Origin: Hydrogenophilaceae bacterium
Lineage (GTDB): Bacteria > Pseudomonadota > Gammaproteobacteria > Burkholderiales > Thiobacillaceae
Reading direction: 5' to 3'
NCBI GenBank assembly: GCA_013389055.1
Contig: JACAEC010000034.1
Span: 1 to 56,196, forward strand
Length of the DNA: 56,196 nucleotides
Shown: one piece after another, positions 1 through 9,212 of the stretch
Layout of the letters: every line of letters starts with the position of its first letter
Position numbering within the stretch: the stretch's first letter is position 1
The notes under the pieces: generated by a model
Told to the model about the DNA's origin: nothing
The model's database searches: none
The model's input: only the letters and a program-made list of their open reading frames with translations
Made by a program: the position numbers and the translations under genes

Positions 1-398
1 CCCTTCATCTGGATCGCCTTGGCCATGCCGGCGGCGAGCGGGAAGGGGCCGCCGACCAGGGCATAGCCGCCCATGAAGCGATGCTCGGTGTCGAAGATGT
101 GCATGGAACCGCCGCGGCCCTTCGAGCAGCCGGTCTCCTTGCCGTAGAGTTCGGCCATCACCGCCTTGGGGTCGGTGCCGCACTTGATGGCGTGCACATG
201 GTCGCGATAACCGGTGATGACGTAGTCGAATCCCGGCCGGGCCGCTTCCATGACGCCATAGCAGCAGGCCTCTTGGCCGGGATAGAGATGCAGGAATCCG
301 CCGATTTTGCGCTCGATATAGGCCTGATAGCAGCGTTCTTCGAAACGCCGGGCCAGAACCATCTCGCGCAGTACCCGCTTACGATCTTTCAGCTTCAT
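1..398 (-). CDS. pdhA: Pyruvate dehydrogenase E1 component, alpha subunit (N-terminal part)
   Basis: The first 132 residues read from the start codon at 398, and the gene runs off the left edge of the window. The protein is the alpha chain of the thiamine-diphosphate-dependent E1 enzyme, which decarboxylates pyruvate and passes the acetyl group to E2. Visible family blocks are LARRFEE, YPGQEA, GYRDH and GRGGSMHIFD, in the usual order. The ThDP-binding GDG...N motif would lie outside the window. A GAGGT ribosome-binding site lies about 8 nt upstream of the ATG. It is divergent from the aminopeptidase gene at 487. Acetoin or branched-chain dehydrogenase alpha subunits look similar, so the substrate is inferred; a pdhB and E2 gene beyond the left edge would settle it. 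Confidence 0.85.
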   Translation of the reverse strand, partial: MKLKDRKRVLREMVLARRFEERCYQAYIERKIGGFLHLYPGQEACCYGVMEAARPGFDYVITGYRDHVHAIKCGTDPKAVMAELYGKETGCSKGRGGSMHIFDTEHRFMGGYALVGGPFPLAAGMAKAIQMK

Positions 399-486
399 TG
401 AGCTAGACCTCGATCCGTTGGGTTGAAAAACCGCGGTATCATCGCGGAAAGGCCGCGCCCGGTCAAGGATTCGAGAGAGAACGAAA

Positions 487-1947
487 GTGAACATACTGGC
501 TGAACTCGTTGAAACGAAAAAGGATTTTACGGGCCTCAAAAAAGGCTTGGCGGGACATGTGCTGCATGTCGTGGCAAAGGGAGCCGCATTGGAAAAAATC
601 CCCGGCAGTGCACGAATCCTGGCGGTGCTGAAACGCAAGGACATGAAGCCGGAGGCCTTGGCCAAATCACCGGTGACATGCGAGGCTGAGGCGGGTGCGC
701 TGGAGAGTTGGCTGGTGCTGGACAGCAAGGCATCCGTTTTCGATCAGCATAGCTTGCTGCGCAAGGCGCTGCTGCCCTTGCTGGAAGAACATCCGAGCGA
801 GATCGATATCGCCGTGTACGGGGCTGCAAGCCTGCGGCTGCAGGTGGCCGAGGCGGCAGTCTATGTGGCCTGGCTCAATGGTGCGGCACTGCCCGATTAC
901 AAGACCAAGAAGAAGGCGAAACCGCTGGCAAGGATTCGCCTGCACGGCTGCCTGAGCCCGGATGGCTTCGCCCGTGCGCGTGCGCTCGCCGAGGGCAATG
1001 TCATGACCCGAGAGTTGACCATGTTGCCACCGAATGAGTTGACCCCGCGCAGTTATCGTCAGCGCATTGCCGTCTTGGCCAGGCGCGAGGGCTGGGGCAT
1101 CGAGGAGCTGGACATCAAGAAGCTGCGCAAGCTCAAGGCGGGGGCCTTTCTCGCCGTCGCTCGCGGCAGTCAGCACGAGGACGCGGCGATCGTGCATCTG
1201 AGCTATGCGCCGAAGAAGACCAAGGGCCACTATGCCCTGGTCGGCAAGGGCATCTGCTTCGACACCGGCGGCCACAACCTGAAGCCGGCCCGCTACATGC
1301 ACAACATGCACGATGACATGAACGGCTCGGCCGTGGGCCTGGGCCTGTTGCTCGCGGCTACCCGCCTGAAGCTGCCGCTGCGCTTGGATGTCTGGCTGGC
1401 CATCGCCCAGAACCACCTGTCGCCGGAGGCCTATACGCAGAACGAGGTGATCACCGCCCTGAACGGCACCACCATCGAGATCGTGCATACCGATGCCGAG
1501 GGTCGCATGGTGCTGGCCGATACCCTGACCCTGGCGGCCAAGGCGAAACCGGCGGCGATCCTGGATTTTGCCACCCTGACCGGCAGCATGGCCGTGGCCG
1601 TGGGCGAGCGCATGAGCGGCGTGCTGGCCAACCGGGACGAGTTGGCGGCGACGGCGGTGGCGGCAGGGGCGCAGTGCGGCGAGCGGGTGGTCGCCTTTCC
1701 GGTGCCGGAGGACTACGACGAGGCGCTGGAATCCAAGGTGGCCGACGTCAAGCAATGCACGCTCGATGGCGAGGCCGACCATATCCTGGCGGCGCGTTTG
1801 CTCAATCGCTTCGTCGCCGATACGCCCTGGCTGCATGTCGATCTGTCGGCCAGCCGCTGCAAGGGTGGGTTGGGTGCAGTCGCCTCCGACATCACCGGCT
1901 TCGGGGTCGGGCTGGGCCTGGGCGTGCTCGAGCGCCTGGCCGGCTGA
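487..1947 (+). CDS. M17 family leucyl aminopeptidase
   Basis: A cytosolic two-metal aminopeptidase of 486 residues, starting at GTG with a GAGAG-type site upstream. The C-terminal catalytic domain keeps the PepA ligand set: the VGKG lysine near residue 253, the Asp of FDTGG, the lysine of LKP, the Asp of HDDMNG and the Asp, Glu and Arg of HTDAEGR (about 333-339). The canonical block reads NTDAEGR, and the region around HDDMNG is also divergent, so this is probably not a strict PepA orthologue but a second M17 branch common in proteobacteria. The N-terminal third is poorly conserved, as is normal for the family. Its stop codon directly abuts that of the convergent diguanylate cyclase. Substrate preference cannot be read from the sequence. 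Confidence 0.88.
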   Translation: MNILAELVETKKDFTGLKKGLAGHVLHVVAKGAALEKIPGSARILAVLKRKDMKPEALAKSPVTCEAEAGALESWLVLDSKASVFDQHSLLRKALLPLLEEHPSEIDIAVYGAASLRLQVAEAAVYVAWLNGAALPDYKTKKKAKPLARIRLHGCLSPDGFARARALAEGNVMTRELTMLPPNELTPRSYRQRIAVLARREGWGIEELDIKKLRKLKAGAFLAVARGSQHEDAAIVHLSYAPKKTKGHYALVGKGICFDTGGHNLKPARYMHNMHDDMNGSAVGLGLLLAATRLKLPLRLDVWLAIAQNHLSPEAYTQNEVITALNGTTIEIVHTDAEGRMVLADTLTLAAKAKPAAILDFATLTGSMAVAVGERMSGVLANRDELAATAVAAGAQCGERVVAFPVPEDYDEALESKVADVKQCTLDGEADHILAARLLNRFVADTPWLHVDLSASRCKGGLGAVASDITGFGVGLGLGVLERLAG

Positions 1948-3051
1948 TCAGGCCGGCTCGTTCTCTGGATTGGCCGTATAGAAGCGGAAGGTGTTGCGGC
2001 CTTCGGTCTTGGCAACATACATGGCCGCATCCGCCATCTGCATCAGGTCGCCGGCATTGTCGGAATCGCGCATGTAGATGGCGATGCCGATGCTGCTGCC
2101 GATCTGGATGTCGTTGCCCTGCACGCTGAAGGGCTTGTCCAGTGCCTCGATGATCTTCTCGGCGACCTTGGCGGCATCTTCCGCCTCTTGGATGGTCGGC
2201 AGGATGACGGTGAATTCGTCGCCACCCAGGCGCGAGACCGTATCGCTGTCGCGCACGCAACGGCGCAGGCGCTTTGCCACCGATTTCAGGAGCAGGTCGC
2301 CGACGGCGTGGCCGAGCGTGTCGTTCACCGCTTTGAAGCGATCGAGGTCGATATACAGCAGGGCCAATGCCTCTTTGTTCCGCTTGGCCAGGCGCAGTGC
2401 CTGTTTGAGGCGGTCTTTGAACAATATCCGGTTGGACAGCCCGGTCAGCGCGTCGTGATGGGCGATGCGGTGCATGCGCGCCTCCGCCTCTTTCATGGCG
2501 GTGATGTCCTCGTGCATGGCGATGAAGTGCGTCACCTGCTGCTGGCTGTCGACGATGGGCGTAATGGTTTGCCGGACGGTGTAGGTGTGGCCGGCCTTGT
2601 GCCGTTCAATGGTGTCGCTGCTCCAACTCTGGCCTGACAGGATGGTGGCCCACATGTCCCGGTAATACGTTGGATCCTGCAGGCCGGATTGCAGAAAGCG
2701 CGGGTTCCAGCCGAGGATTTCGGCCAGGTCATGACCGCAGAGTTTGGCGAAGGCCTCGTTGGCCCAAACGATGTCGCCGGCGCGATCCGTGATGAACACG
2801 GCATTGCTGGTCGCGGTCAGCGCGCGGCTCAGCAGGTTGAGTTCGTTCTGTTGCTTGGACCAGCAGGCTTGCATGGGGCGGAATATGATCAGCCACACGA
2901 CCGGGCCATAGATCAGGCCGAACAGGGCAAGGTTGAGCAGGATGCGCTGGCCGATGCTGTCATTAGCCCAAAGCCATCCGAGGTAGACCTCGAGCGAGAG
3001 CAATGTCAGCAGCACGGCGAGAGCAGTGAGGTACAAAGGGCGTTTGGGCAT
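1948..3051 (-). CDS. Membrane-anchored PAS-GGDEF diguanylate cyclase
   Basis: Predicted to make cyclic di-GMP from two GTP. The 367-residue protein has two N-terminal hydrophobic segments (about residues 6-28 and 38-60), a PAS domain (about 75-190) and a C-terminal GGDEF domain. The active-site GGDEF sits at about 276-280, and five residues before it is RDSD, an intact RxxD inhibitory I-site, so product feedback is expected. The PAS domain faces the cytoplasm and may bind a small ligand or flavin; none can be named. The ATG at 3051 gives a normal membrane N-terminus; the longer reading frame to 3123 adds a basic, non-conserved tail and is less likely. It converges on the aminopeptidase with no intergenic space. 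Confidence 0.9.
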   Translation of the reverse strand: MPKRPLYLTALAVLLTLLSLEVYLGWLWANDSIGQRILLNLALFGLIYGPVVWLIIFRPMQACWSKQQNELNLLSRALTATSNAVFITDRAGDIVWANEAFAKLCGHDLAEILGWNPRFLQSGLQDPTYYRDMWATILSGQSWSSDTIERHKAGHTYTVRQTITPIVDSQQQVTHFIAMHEDITAMKEAEARMHRIAHHDALTGLSNRILFKDRLKQALRLAKRNKEALALLYIDLDRFKAVNDTLGHAVGDLLLKSVAKRLRRCVRDSDTVSRLGGDEFTVILPTIQEAEDAAKVAEKIIEALDKPFSVQGNDIQIGSSIGIAIYMRDSDNAGDLMQMADAAMYVAKTEGRNTFRFYTANPENEPA

Positions 3052-3201
3052 AAGCGCAATCAAGTGATTCGTTGCCCGCAGTCTATGAGCGGATGCGGGA
3101 CATCGGTTCCGGCGGGTGCCCAAGGGCGACTACTTATGCCGGACAGGGTATTTCCTAGGACCTTGGGTTAAAATTACGGGAATACATCAACAGGTCCTGC
3201 A

Positions 3202-4305
3202 ATGTCCGGCAATTCCATCGGCACACTTTTCTGCGTCACTTCCTTCGGTGAATCCCACGGTCCCGCCATCGGTTGCGTGGTCGATGGCTGCCCTCCCGGT
3301 ATGGCGCTGACTGCCGAGGACATCCAAGTCGATCTGGATCGACGCAAGCCCGGCACCTCGCGCCATGTCACCCAACGCCGCGAGTCGGACACGGTGGAGA
3401 TCCTGTCCGGCGTGTTCGAGGGCAAGACCACCGGCACCCCCATCGCCTTGCTGATCCGCAACGAAGACCAGCGCAGCAAGGACTACTCGGAGATCGCCCA
3501 GACCTTTCGGCCAGGCCATGCCGATTACACCTATTGGCAGAAATACGGTATCCGCGACTACAAGGGCGGCGGCCGGTCCTCGGCGCGGGAAACGGCGGTG
3601 CGGGTGGCGGCCGGCGCCATCGCCAAGAAATGGCTGCATGAAAAATACGGCACGGTGATTCGCGGCTACTTGGCCCAGTTGGGCCCCATCGCGGTGCCGT
3701 TCCAGGACTGGGCCGCCGTGGCCGAGAATGCCTTCTTTGCCCCCAATGCCGCGATCGTGGCGGAGCTGGAGGCCTATATGGATGCCCTGCGCAAGGAGGG
3801 CAACTCGGTTGGCGCCCGCATCAATGTGGTGGCCGAGAGCGTGCCGGTCGGCCTGGGCGAGCCGGTCTACGACCGCCTGGATGCCGATATCGCCCATGCC
3901 CTGATGAGCATCAATGCCGTGAAGGGTGTCGAGATCGGCGCCGGTTTCGCCTGCGTCGCCCAGAAGGGCACCGAACACCGCGACGAGCTGACCCCGCAGG
4001 GTTTCTTGAGCAACCATGCCGGCGGCATCCTGGGCGGCATCTCCACCGGCCAGGACATCTTCGCCTCGATCGCCATCAAGCCCACTTCGAGCATCCGCCT
4101 GCCCGGTCGCTCGATCAACCTGGCCGGCGAGCCGGTCGAGGTGGTCACCCACGGCCGCCACGACCCCTGCGTCGGCATTCGGGCGACGCCGATCGCCGAG
4201 GCCATGCTGGCCATCGTCCTGATGGACCATGCCCTGCGCCACCGTGCCCAGAACGCCGACGTCACTTGCCCGACGCCGCCGATTCCCGGCCGGGCGGCGC
4301 AATAA
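3202..4305 (+). CDS. aroC: Chorismate synthase
   Basis: Converts 5-enolpyruvylshikimate-3-phosphate to chorismate, the last step of the shared aromatic pathway, using reduced FMN. At 367 residues it has the usual length. Signature blocks are SFGESHG at residues 14-20, [16 protein letters not shown] in the first half and GGISTGQDI in the second half. It probably starts a short operon with the YdcH-like gene and the MFS transporter. Chorismate made here feeds the tryptophan genes trpFBA further along the window. Start choice is supported by the conserved MSGNSIG N-terminus. Confidence 0.98.
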   Translation: MSGNSIGTLFCVTSFGESHGPAIGCVVDGCPPGMALTAEDIQVDLDRRKPGTSRHVTQRRESDTVEILSGVFEGKTTGTPIALLIRNEDQRSKDYSEIAQTFRPGHADYTYWQKYGIRDYKGGGRSSARETAVRVAAGAIAKKWLHEKYGTVIRGYLAQLGPIAVPFQDWAAVAENAFFAPNAAIVAELEAYMDALRKEGNSVGARINVVAESVPVGLGEPVYDRLDADIAHALMSINAVKGVEIGAGFACVAQKGTEHRDELTPQGFLSNHAGGILGGISTGQDIFASIAIKPTSSIRLPGRSINLAGEPVEVVTHGRHDPCVGIRATPIAEAMLAIVLMDHALRHRAQNADVTCPTPPIPGRAAQ

Positions 4306-4331
4306 TTTTTACTACCCCAGGAGCTACGGCT

Positions 4332-4577
4332 ATGGAACTCGAACCTCACGATCTTGCCCATGAGTTTCCCGAACACAAGGAAACCATGCGCACCCTGAAG
4401 CAGGGCAATGCCCATTTCGCCAAGCTGTTCGACGAGTACCATGCGATCGATCGCGAGGTGCGCCGCATCGAGCAGAACATCGAGCCGACTTCCGACGTCT
4501 ATGCGGAAGAGCTGAAGAAAAAGCGCCTGGCCCTGAAAGACGAGCTCTACCAGATGCTGGTGGCCGCCAAGGCCTGA
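4332..4577 (+). CDS. YdcH/DUF465 family small helical protein
   Basis: An 81-residue, highly charged protein predicted to be a helical hairpin, matching the YdcH (DUF465) family by its HEFPEH...I..L....HFAKLFDEYHAIDREV core. The function of the family is unsettled. The ATG at 4332 has a GGAG site about 10 nt upstream (GGAGCTACGG) and begins at the conserved MELEPHDLAHEFPEH; the longer in-frame start at 4266 would overlap aroC by 40 nt and adds non-conserved sequence. It lies 26 nt after aroC and is likely co-transcribed. Confidence 0.85.
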   Translation: MELEPHDLAHEFPEHKETMRTLKQGNAHFAKLFDEYHAIDREVRRIEQNIEPTSDVYAEELKKKRLALKDELYQMLVAAKA

Positions 4578-4619
4578 TCTTTTGCCGCGCCGCTGACCGG
4601 CGCGGCGCTTCACCATCCC

Positions 4620-5768
4620 ATGCCCGATTCCCTGCCGTACTGGCGCCTGTCCGGTTTCTATTTCTTCTATTTCGCCTTCGTCGGCGCCATGGCGCCCTAC
4701 TGGGGCCTGTATCTGCGTTCCCTCGAGTTCAACGCCCTGCAGATCGGCATCCTGATGTCGCTGTTGCAGGTGATGCGTATCTTCGCCCCGAATGTCTGGG
4801 GCCATGTCGCCGACCGCACCGGCAAGCGGGTGGCCATCGTGCAGATGGTCGCATTGGTCTGCGTCATCGCCTATATCGGGGTGTTCTTCGGCACCGGTTT
4901 CTGGTGGCTGTTCGCGGTGATGAGTCTGATCAGTTTCTTCTGGAGCGCCTCGCTGCCTCTGGTCGAAGCGACCACGCTGTCGCATCTGAAGGAACGCAGC
5001 GACCGCTACGGCAACATCCGGCTCTGGGGTTCCATCGGCTTCATCCTGGTCGTGGTCGGTCTGGGCGCCTTGCTCGACCATTGGCCAATCGGGTGGCTGC
5101 TCTGGGTGGTGTTGGTCCTGCTGATGGGGGTGGCCCTGTTTGCCCGCTTCATTCCGGAGGCCGAGATCAATACCCTGGAGACGGAGCAGGTCTCCCTGCG
5201 CAGCGTGCTCAAGCGGCCCGAGGTGGTTGCCTTGTTGATTGCCGCCATACTCATGGCTGCGGCCCACGGCCCGTATTACACCTTCTTCACCATCCATCTG
5301 GTCGATGCCGGTTACAGCAAGACCCTGGCCGGTTGGCTCTGGGCCTTGGGCGTCATCTGCGAGATCGGTGTGTTTCTGGTCATGCCCCGGGTGTTCAAGC
5401 GGCTGCGGGTCGAGACGGTGCTGCTATTGACCTTGGCAGCGGCGGCGCTGCGTTTCCTGATCATTGCCTGGCAGGTGGACAACCTGCCCCTGCTGTTGTT
5501 CGCCCAAGCCCTGCACGCCCTGACCTTCGGGGCCTACCATGCCTCGGCCATGGCCTTGGTCCACCGTCACTTCCGCGGCCGCAACATGGCTCGCGGCCAG
5601 GGGCTTTACAACAGCCTGGCCTTCGGTTTCGGCGGTACCCTGGGCAGCCTCTACTCCGGGGCGGCATGGGATAGCCTGGGCGCGGGCGTTACCTTCAGTC
5701 TGGCCGCCGCCTGTGCCACTCTGGCTGCCCTGGTGTTCGCCGCGAGGGGCCGCTCGGCTAGCGTCTAA
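4620..5768 (+). CDS. MFS transporter, HcaT-like (MFS_1_like)
   Basis: A 382-residue inner-membrane protein with about twelve hydrophobic helices. The N-terminus ([20 protein letters not shown]) and the loop DRTGKR after helix 2-3 resemble the HcaT/phenylpropionate-permease and nucleoside-symporter-like branch of the major facilitator superfamily. The substrate cannot be read from sequence; the family name reflects similarity only. It follows the YdcH-like gene with a 42-nt gap and precedes leuC, with 50 nt between that may hold the leu promoter. Confidence 0.85.
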   Translation: MPDSLPYWRLSGFYFFYFAFVGAMAPYWGLYLRSLEFNALQIGILMSLLQVMRIFAPNVWGHVADRTGKRVAIVQMVALVCVIAYIGVFFGTGFWWLFAVMSLISFFWSASLPLVEATTLSHLKERSDRYGNIRLWGSIGFILVVVGLGALLDHWPIGWLLWVVLVLLMGVALFARFIPEAEINTLETEQVSLRSVLKRPEVVALLIAAILMAAAHGPYYTFFTIHLVDAGYSKTLAGWLWALGVICEIGVFLVMPRVFKRLRVETVLLLTLAAAALRFLIIAWQVDNLPLLLFAQALHALTFGAYHASAMALVHRHFRGRNMARGQGLYNSLAFGFGGTLGSLYSGAAWDSLGAGVTFSLAAACATLAALVFAARGRSASV

Positions 5769-5818
5769 GCCCCTGTAAATGCGATAATTCGCGTCTTTCT
5801 GAGATGCGTGTTGCACCT

Positions 5819-7225
5819 ATGTCTGCCCGTACCCTTTACGACAAGCTGTGGGATGCCCATGTGGTTCATGTCGAGCCGGACGGCACTACCTTGCTCTACA
5901 TCGACCGCCACCTGGTCCATGAAGTGACCAGCCCCCAGGCCTTCGAGGGCCTGAAGCTGGCCGGCCGCAAGGTCTGGCGCGTGAAATCCGTGCTGGCCAC
6001 GCCCGACCACAACGTGCCGACCACCGACCGCGACAAGGGCATTGCCGACCCCGTCTCGCGTACCCAGGTCGAGACGCTCGACGCCAACTGCCGCGACTTC
6101 GGCCTGACCGAGTTCGCCATGACCGACAAGCGCCAGGGCATCGTCCACGTGATCGGCCCGGAAGAAGGCTTCACCCAGCCGGGCATGACCCTGGTCTGCG
6201 GCGACTCGCACACCAGCACCCACGGCGCCTTCGCCGCCCTGGCCTTCGGCATCGGCACCTCCGAGGTCGAGCACGTGCTGGCCAGCCAGTGTTTGTGGCA
6301 GAAGAAAGCCAAAGCCATGCTGATCAAGGTCGAAGGCCAACTGGGCCGCGGCGTCACCGGCAAGGACATCGTCTTGGCGGTGATCGGCAAGATCGGCACC
6401 GCCGGCGGCACCGGCTATGCCATCGAGTTCGGCGGCTCGGCCATCCGTTCGCTGTCCATGGAAGGCCGCATGTCGATCTGCAATATGGCGATCGAGGCGG
6501 GCGCCCGCGCCGGCATGGTGGCGGTGGACGACAAGACCATAGCCTACCTGCGCGGCCGGCCCTACGCCCCGCAAGGCGCAATGTGGGACCAGGCGGTGGC
6601 CTACTGGAAGACCCTGGTCTCCGACGAGGGCGCGCAGTTCGACGCCGTGGTCGAGCTCAAGGCCGAAGATATCCGGCCGCAAGTGACCTGGGGCACCTCG
6701 CCCGAGATGGTGGTGCCGGTGGACGGCGAGGTGCCCGACCCGGCCGAGGCGCCCAATGCGGTGAAGAAGGGCGACTGGGAACGCGCGCTGCAATACATGG
6801 GCCTGAAGGCGCATACCTTGATTTCCGAGATCAAGGTGGACAAGGTATTCATCGGCTCCTGCACCAATTCGCGGATCGAGGACCTGCGCGAGGCGGCGGC
6901 GTTGGCCAAGGGCCGCAAGGTGGCGGCCAACGTCAAGCTGGCCATGGTGGTGCCGGGTTCCGGCCTGGTGAAGGCGCAGGCCGAGGCCGAGGGTCTGGAC
7001 CGCGTGTTCAAGGATGCAGGCTTCGAGTGGCGCGAGCCGGGCTGCTCGATGTGCCTGGCGATGAATGCCGACCGCCTGGAGCCGGGCGAGCGCTGCGCCT
7101 CGACCTCGAACCGCAACTTCGAGGGCAGGCAGGGGCAGGGCGGCCGCACCCATCTGGTCAGTCCGGCCATGGCCGCTGCCGCCGCCGTGTTCGGCCATTT
7201 TGTCGATGTCAGCAAGCTTGCCTGA
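5819..7225 (+). CDS. leuC: 3-isopropylmalate dehydratase, large subunit
   Basis: Together with LeuD it isomerises 2-isopropylmalate to 3-isopropylmalate in leucine synthesis. The 468-residue protein carries the three [4Fe-4S] ligands: Cys348 in GSCTNSR and Cys409/Cys412 in PGCSMC. The blocks [24 protein letters not shown]-type and NRNFEGRQG are also present. The start at 5819 gives the conserved [16 protein letters not shown]; an in-frame ATG at 5804 would add five residues. It heads leuC-entericidin-leuD-leuB. No leader peptide with runs of Leu codons is visible upstream, so classical leu attenuation is not supported here. Confidence 0.98.
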   Translation: MSARTLYDKLWDAHVVHVEPDGTTLLYIDRHLVHEVTSPQAFEGLKLAGRKVWRVKSVLATPDHNVPTTDRDKGIADPVSRTQVETLDANCRDFGLTEFAMTDKRQGIVHVIGPEEGFTQPGMTLVCGDSHTSTHGAFAALAFGIGTSEVEHVLASQCLWQKKAKAMLIKVEGQLGRGVTGKDIVLAVIGKIGTAGGTGYAIEFGGSAIRSLSMEGRMSICNMAIEAGARAGMVAVDDKTIAYLRGRPYAPQGAMWDQAVAYWKTLVSDEGAQFDAVVELKAEDIRPQVTWGTSPEMVVPVDGEVPDPAEAPNAVKKGDWERALQYMGLKAHTLISEIKVDKVFIGSCTNSRIEDLREAAALAKGRKVAANVKLAMVVPGSGLVKAQAEAEGLDRVFKDAGFEWREPGCSMCLAMNADRLEPGERCASTSNRNFEGRQGQGGRTHLVSPAMAAAAAVFGHFVDVSKLA

Positions 7226-7234
7226 GAGAGTGGG

Positions 7235-7393
7235 ATGAATCCGAGGAAACTGATCATGTTCGGCGTGTTGAAAGTCATCTTGTTGGCCTTGGCCATCGGC
7301 ATCGTGTTCAGCCTCTACGGCTGCAACACCGTGCGCGGCGTCGGCCAGGACCTTGAAAAGGCCGGTGAGGCCATCCAGAAGTCAGCCAAATGA
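7235..7393 (+). CDS. Entericidin A/B-like small lipoprotein
   Basis: A 52-residue protein inside the leu operon. It has a basic N-terminus ([10 protein letters not shown]), a hydrophobic stretch and a lipobox ending LYGC, with the lipidated Cys at position 30. The short mature tail, [19 protein letters not shown], is the entericidin EcnA/EcnB pattern. Mature size is about 23 residues, so it should be a membrane-attached helical lipopeptide. The stop codon overlaps the leuD start (ATGA), which suggests translational coupling. Entericidins were described as an antidote/toxin pair in enterobacteria, but only one is present here. Function in this operon is unknown. Confidence 0.85.
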   Translation: MNPRKLIMFGVLKVILLALAIGIVFSLYGCNTVRGVGQDLEKAGEAIQKSAK

Positions 7394-8028
7394 AACCCTT
7401 CGTCAAACATGAGGGGCTGGTGGTGCCGCTCGACCGCGCCAACGTCGATACCGACGCCATCATCCCCAAGCAGTTCCTGAAGTCGATCAAGCGCACGGGT
7501 TTCGGCCCCAATTTGTTCGACGAATGGCGCTATCTCGACCGCGGCGAGCCGGGCCAGTCGCATCATGACCGCCCGTTGAATCCCGACTTCGTGCTCAACC
7601 AGGCCCGCTACCAAGGTGCCTCCGTGCTGCTCGCGCGGGAGAACTTCGGCTGCGGCTCCTCGCGCGAGCATGCGCCCTGGGCGCTGGAAGACTATGGTTT
7701 CCGCGCCATCATCGCGCCCAGCTTCGCCGACATCTTCTACAACAACTGCTTCAAGAACGGCCTGCTGCCCATCGTGTTGCCGATTGAAGTGGTCGACCGG
7801 CTGTTCCGGGAGGCCGCGGCCCACGAGGGCTACGCCTTGACCGTGGACTTGGCGGCACAGACCGTGACCACGCCGACCGGCGAGGTCATCCCGTTCGAGG
7901 TCGATGCCGAGCGCAAGCATCGCCTGCTCAACGGCCTGGACGACATCGGCATCACGCTGCAATACGTGGACGAGATCAAGGCCTACGAAGCGCGGCGCAA
8001 GAACGAAACCCCCTGGTTATTTGCCTGA
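7390..8028 (+). CDS. leuD: 3-isopropylmalate dehydratase, small subunit
   Basis: Swivel-domain partner of LeuC, 212 residues, the usual length of the bacterial type. Diagnostic blocks are the [16 protein letters not shown] segment near the N-terminus and [14 protein letters not shown] in the middle. The ATG overlaps the stop of the entericidin-like gene by three bases, so it is probably translated by coupling. The leuB start follows 10 nt after its stop. Confidence 0.98.
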   Translation: MKPFVKHEGLVVPLDRANVDTDAIIPKQFLKSIKRTGFGPNLFDEWRYLDRGEPGQSHHDRPLNPDFVLNQARYQGASVLLARENFGCGSSREHAPWALEDYGFRAIIAPSFADIFYNNCFKNGLLPIVLPIEVVDRLFREAAAHEGYALTVDLAAQTVTTPTGEVIPFEVDAERKHRLLNGLDDIGITLQYVDEIKAYEARRKNETPWLFA

Positions 8029-8038
8029 GAGAATTGAC

Positions 8039-9100
8039 ATGAAAATCGCAGTCCTGCCGGGTGACGGCATCGGCCCGGAGATCGTCGCCCAGGCGGTCAA
8101 GGTGCTCAACGTCCTGAACAAGGACGGCATGAAGATCGAGATGGAAGAGGCGCCGATCGGCGGTGCCGGCTATGACGCGGCGCGCGACCCGCTGCCCGAG
8201 GCGACCTTGAAGCTCGCCCGCGCGGCCGATGCCGTATTGCTCGGCGCCGTCGGCGGCCCGCAGTACGACACGCTCGACCGGCCGCTGCGCCCGGAACGCG
8301 GCCTTTTGCGCATCCGCAAGGAACTCAATCTGTTCGCCAACCTGCGCCCGGCGCTGCTCTATCCGGAACTGGCCTCGGCCTCGACCTTGAAGCCCGAGGT
8401 GGTGGCGGGGCTGGACATCATGATCGTGCGCGAACTGACCGGCGACGTCTATTTCGGCCAGCCGCGTGGCATCGAAATCCGTAATGGCGAGCGCGTCGGA
8501 TTCAACACCATGATCTATTCCGAATCGGAAGTCCGCCGGGTGGCCCATGTCGCCTTCGGCATCGCCATGAAGCGCGGCAAGAAGCTGTGCTCGGTGGAGA
8601 AGGCCAACGTGCTGGAGTGTTCCGAGCTGTGGAAGGAAGTGGTGCTTGAAGTGGCCAAGGACTATCCCGAGGTCGCGCTGTCCAGCATGTATGTGGACAA
8701 TGCCGCCATGCAGTTGGTGCGCAATCCCAAGCAGTTCGACGTCATCGTCACCGGCAACATCTTCGGCGACATCCTGTCCGACCAGGCTTCCATGCTCTCC
8801 GGCTCCATCGGCATGCTGCCCTCGGCCTCGCTCGACGAGCACAACAAGGGCATGTACGAGCCTATCCACGGCTCGGCCCCCGACATCGCCGGCAAGGACA
8901 TCGCCAACCCGCTGGCGACCATCCTGTCGGTGGCCATGATGTACCGCTACACCTTCGCCGATGCCGCGACCGCCGACCGGATCGAGGGCGCGGTGAAGAA
9001 GGTGATCGCCCAGGGTTACCGCACCGGCGACATCTGGACCGAGGGCGGCACCAGGGTCTCCTGCAGCCAGATGGGCGATGCCGTCGTGGCGGCGATGTGA
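8039..9100 (+). CDS. leuB: 3-isopropylmalate dehydrogenase
   Basis: Oxidatively decarboxylates 3-isopropylmalate with NAD+ to give the leucine precursor 4-methyl-2-oxopentanoate. The 353-residue protein begins at the conserved [14 protein letters not shown]; the longer upstream reading frame overlaps leuD and is not used. Family markers are the RxxxxxxxxLxxxxNLRP region, the [16 protein letters not shown] segment that separates LeuB from isocitrate dehydrogenase, and [15 protein letters not shown] followed by [13 protein letters not shown]. It is the last leucine gene; a repeat-bearing gap separates it from asd. Confidence 0.98.
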   Translation: MKIAVLPGDGIGPEIVAQAVKVLNVLNKDGMKIEMEEAPIGGAGYDAARDPLPEATLKLARAADAVLLGAVGGPQYDTLDRPLRPERGLLRIRKELNLFANLRPALLYPELASASTLKPEVVAGLDIMIVRELTGDVYFGQPRGIEIRNGERVGFNTMIYSESEVRRVAHVAFGIAMKRGKKLCSVEKANVLECSELWKEVVLEVAKDYPEVALSSMYVDNAAMQLVRNPKQFDVIVTGNIFGDILSDQASMLSGSIGMLPSASLDEHNKGMYEPIHGSAPDIAGKDIANPLATILSVAMMYRYTFADAATADRIEGAVKKVIAQGYRTGDIWTEGGTRVSCSQMGDAVVAAM

Positions 9101-9106
9101 ATTTGA

Positions 9107-9203
9107 GCCGGTAGCAGGTAGCCGGTGGCTTGTAGCTTAAACAAGCGCGCGCACAGCGCGCGGCTACACGGCTACCAGCTACAAGCTACCAGCCACTAGC
9201 TAG
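9107..9203. repeat. Heptad-repeat intergenic element, copy 1
   Basis: The 112-nt leuB-asd gap is almost filled by an ordered element. The left arm holds four 7-mers (GGTAGCA, GGTAGCC, GGTGGCT, TGTAGCT). A GC-rich centre follows, containing CACAGCGCGCGGCT at 9152-9165. The right arm holds four 7-mers of the inverted type (AGCTACA, AGCTACC, AGCCACT, AGCTAGG). The right arm ends in AGGAG, which serves as the asd ribosome-binding site. The arms can pair into a long imperfect hairpin. A second copy with the same plan lies between tatA and tatB. Confidence 0.75.
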
Positions 9204-9212
9204 GAGAATGAA

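Noticed and set aside
3867-5297. Minus-strand open frame of 476 codons opposite aroC and the MFS gene.
   Set aside because: Composition is His/Gln/Gly-rich, typical of an antisense shadow in high-GC coding DNA; the plus-strand genes are clearly real. The same applies to similar frames opposite leuC, glnS and cysS.
5769-5818. Leader-peptide attenuator for the leu genes.
   Set aside because: Only 50 nt, no run of Leu codons and no terminator hairpin.
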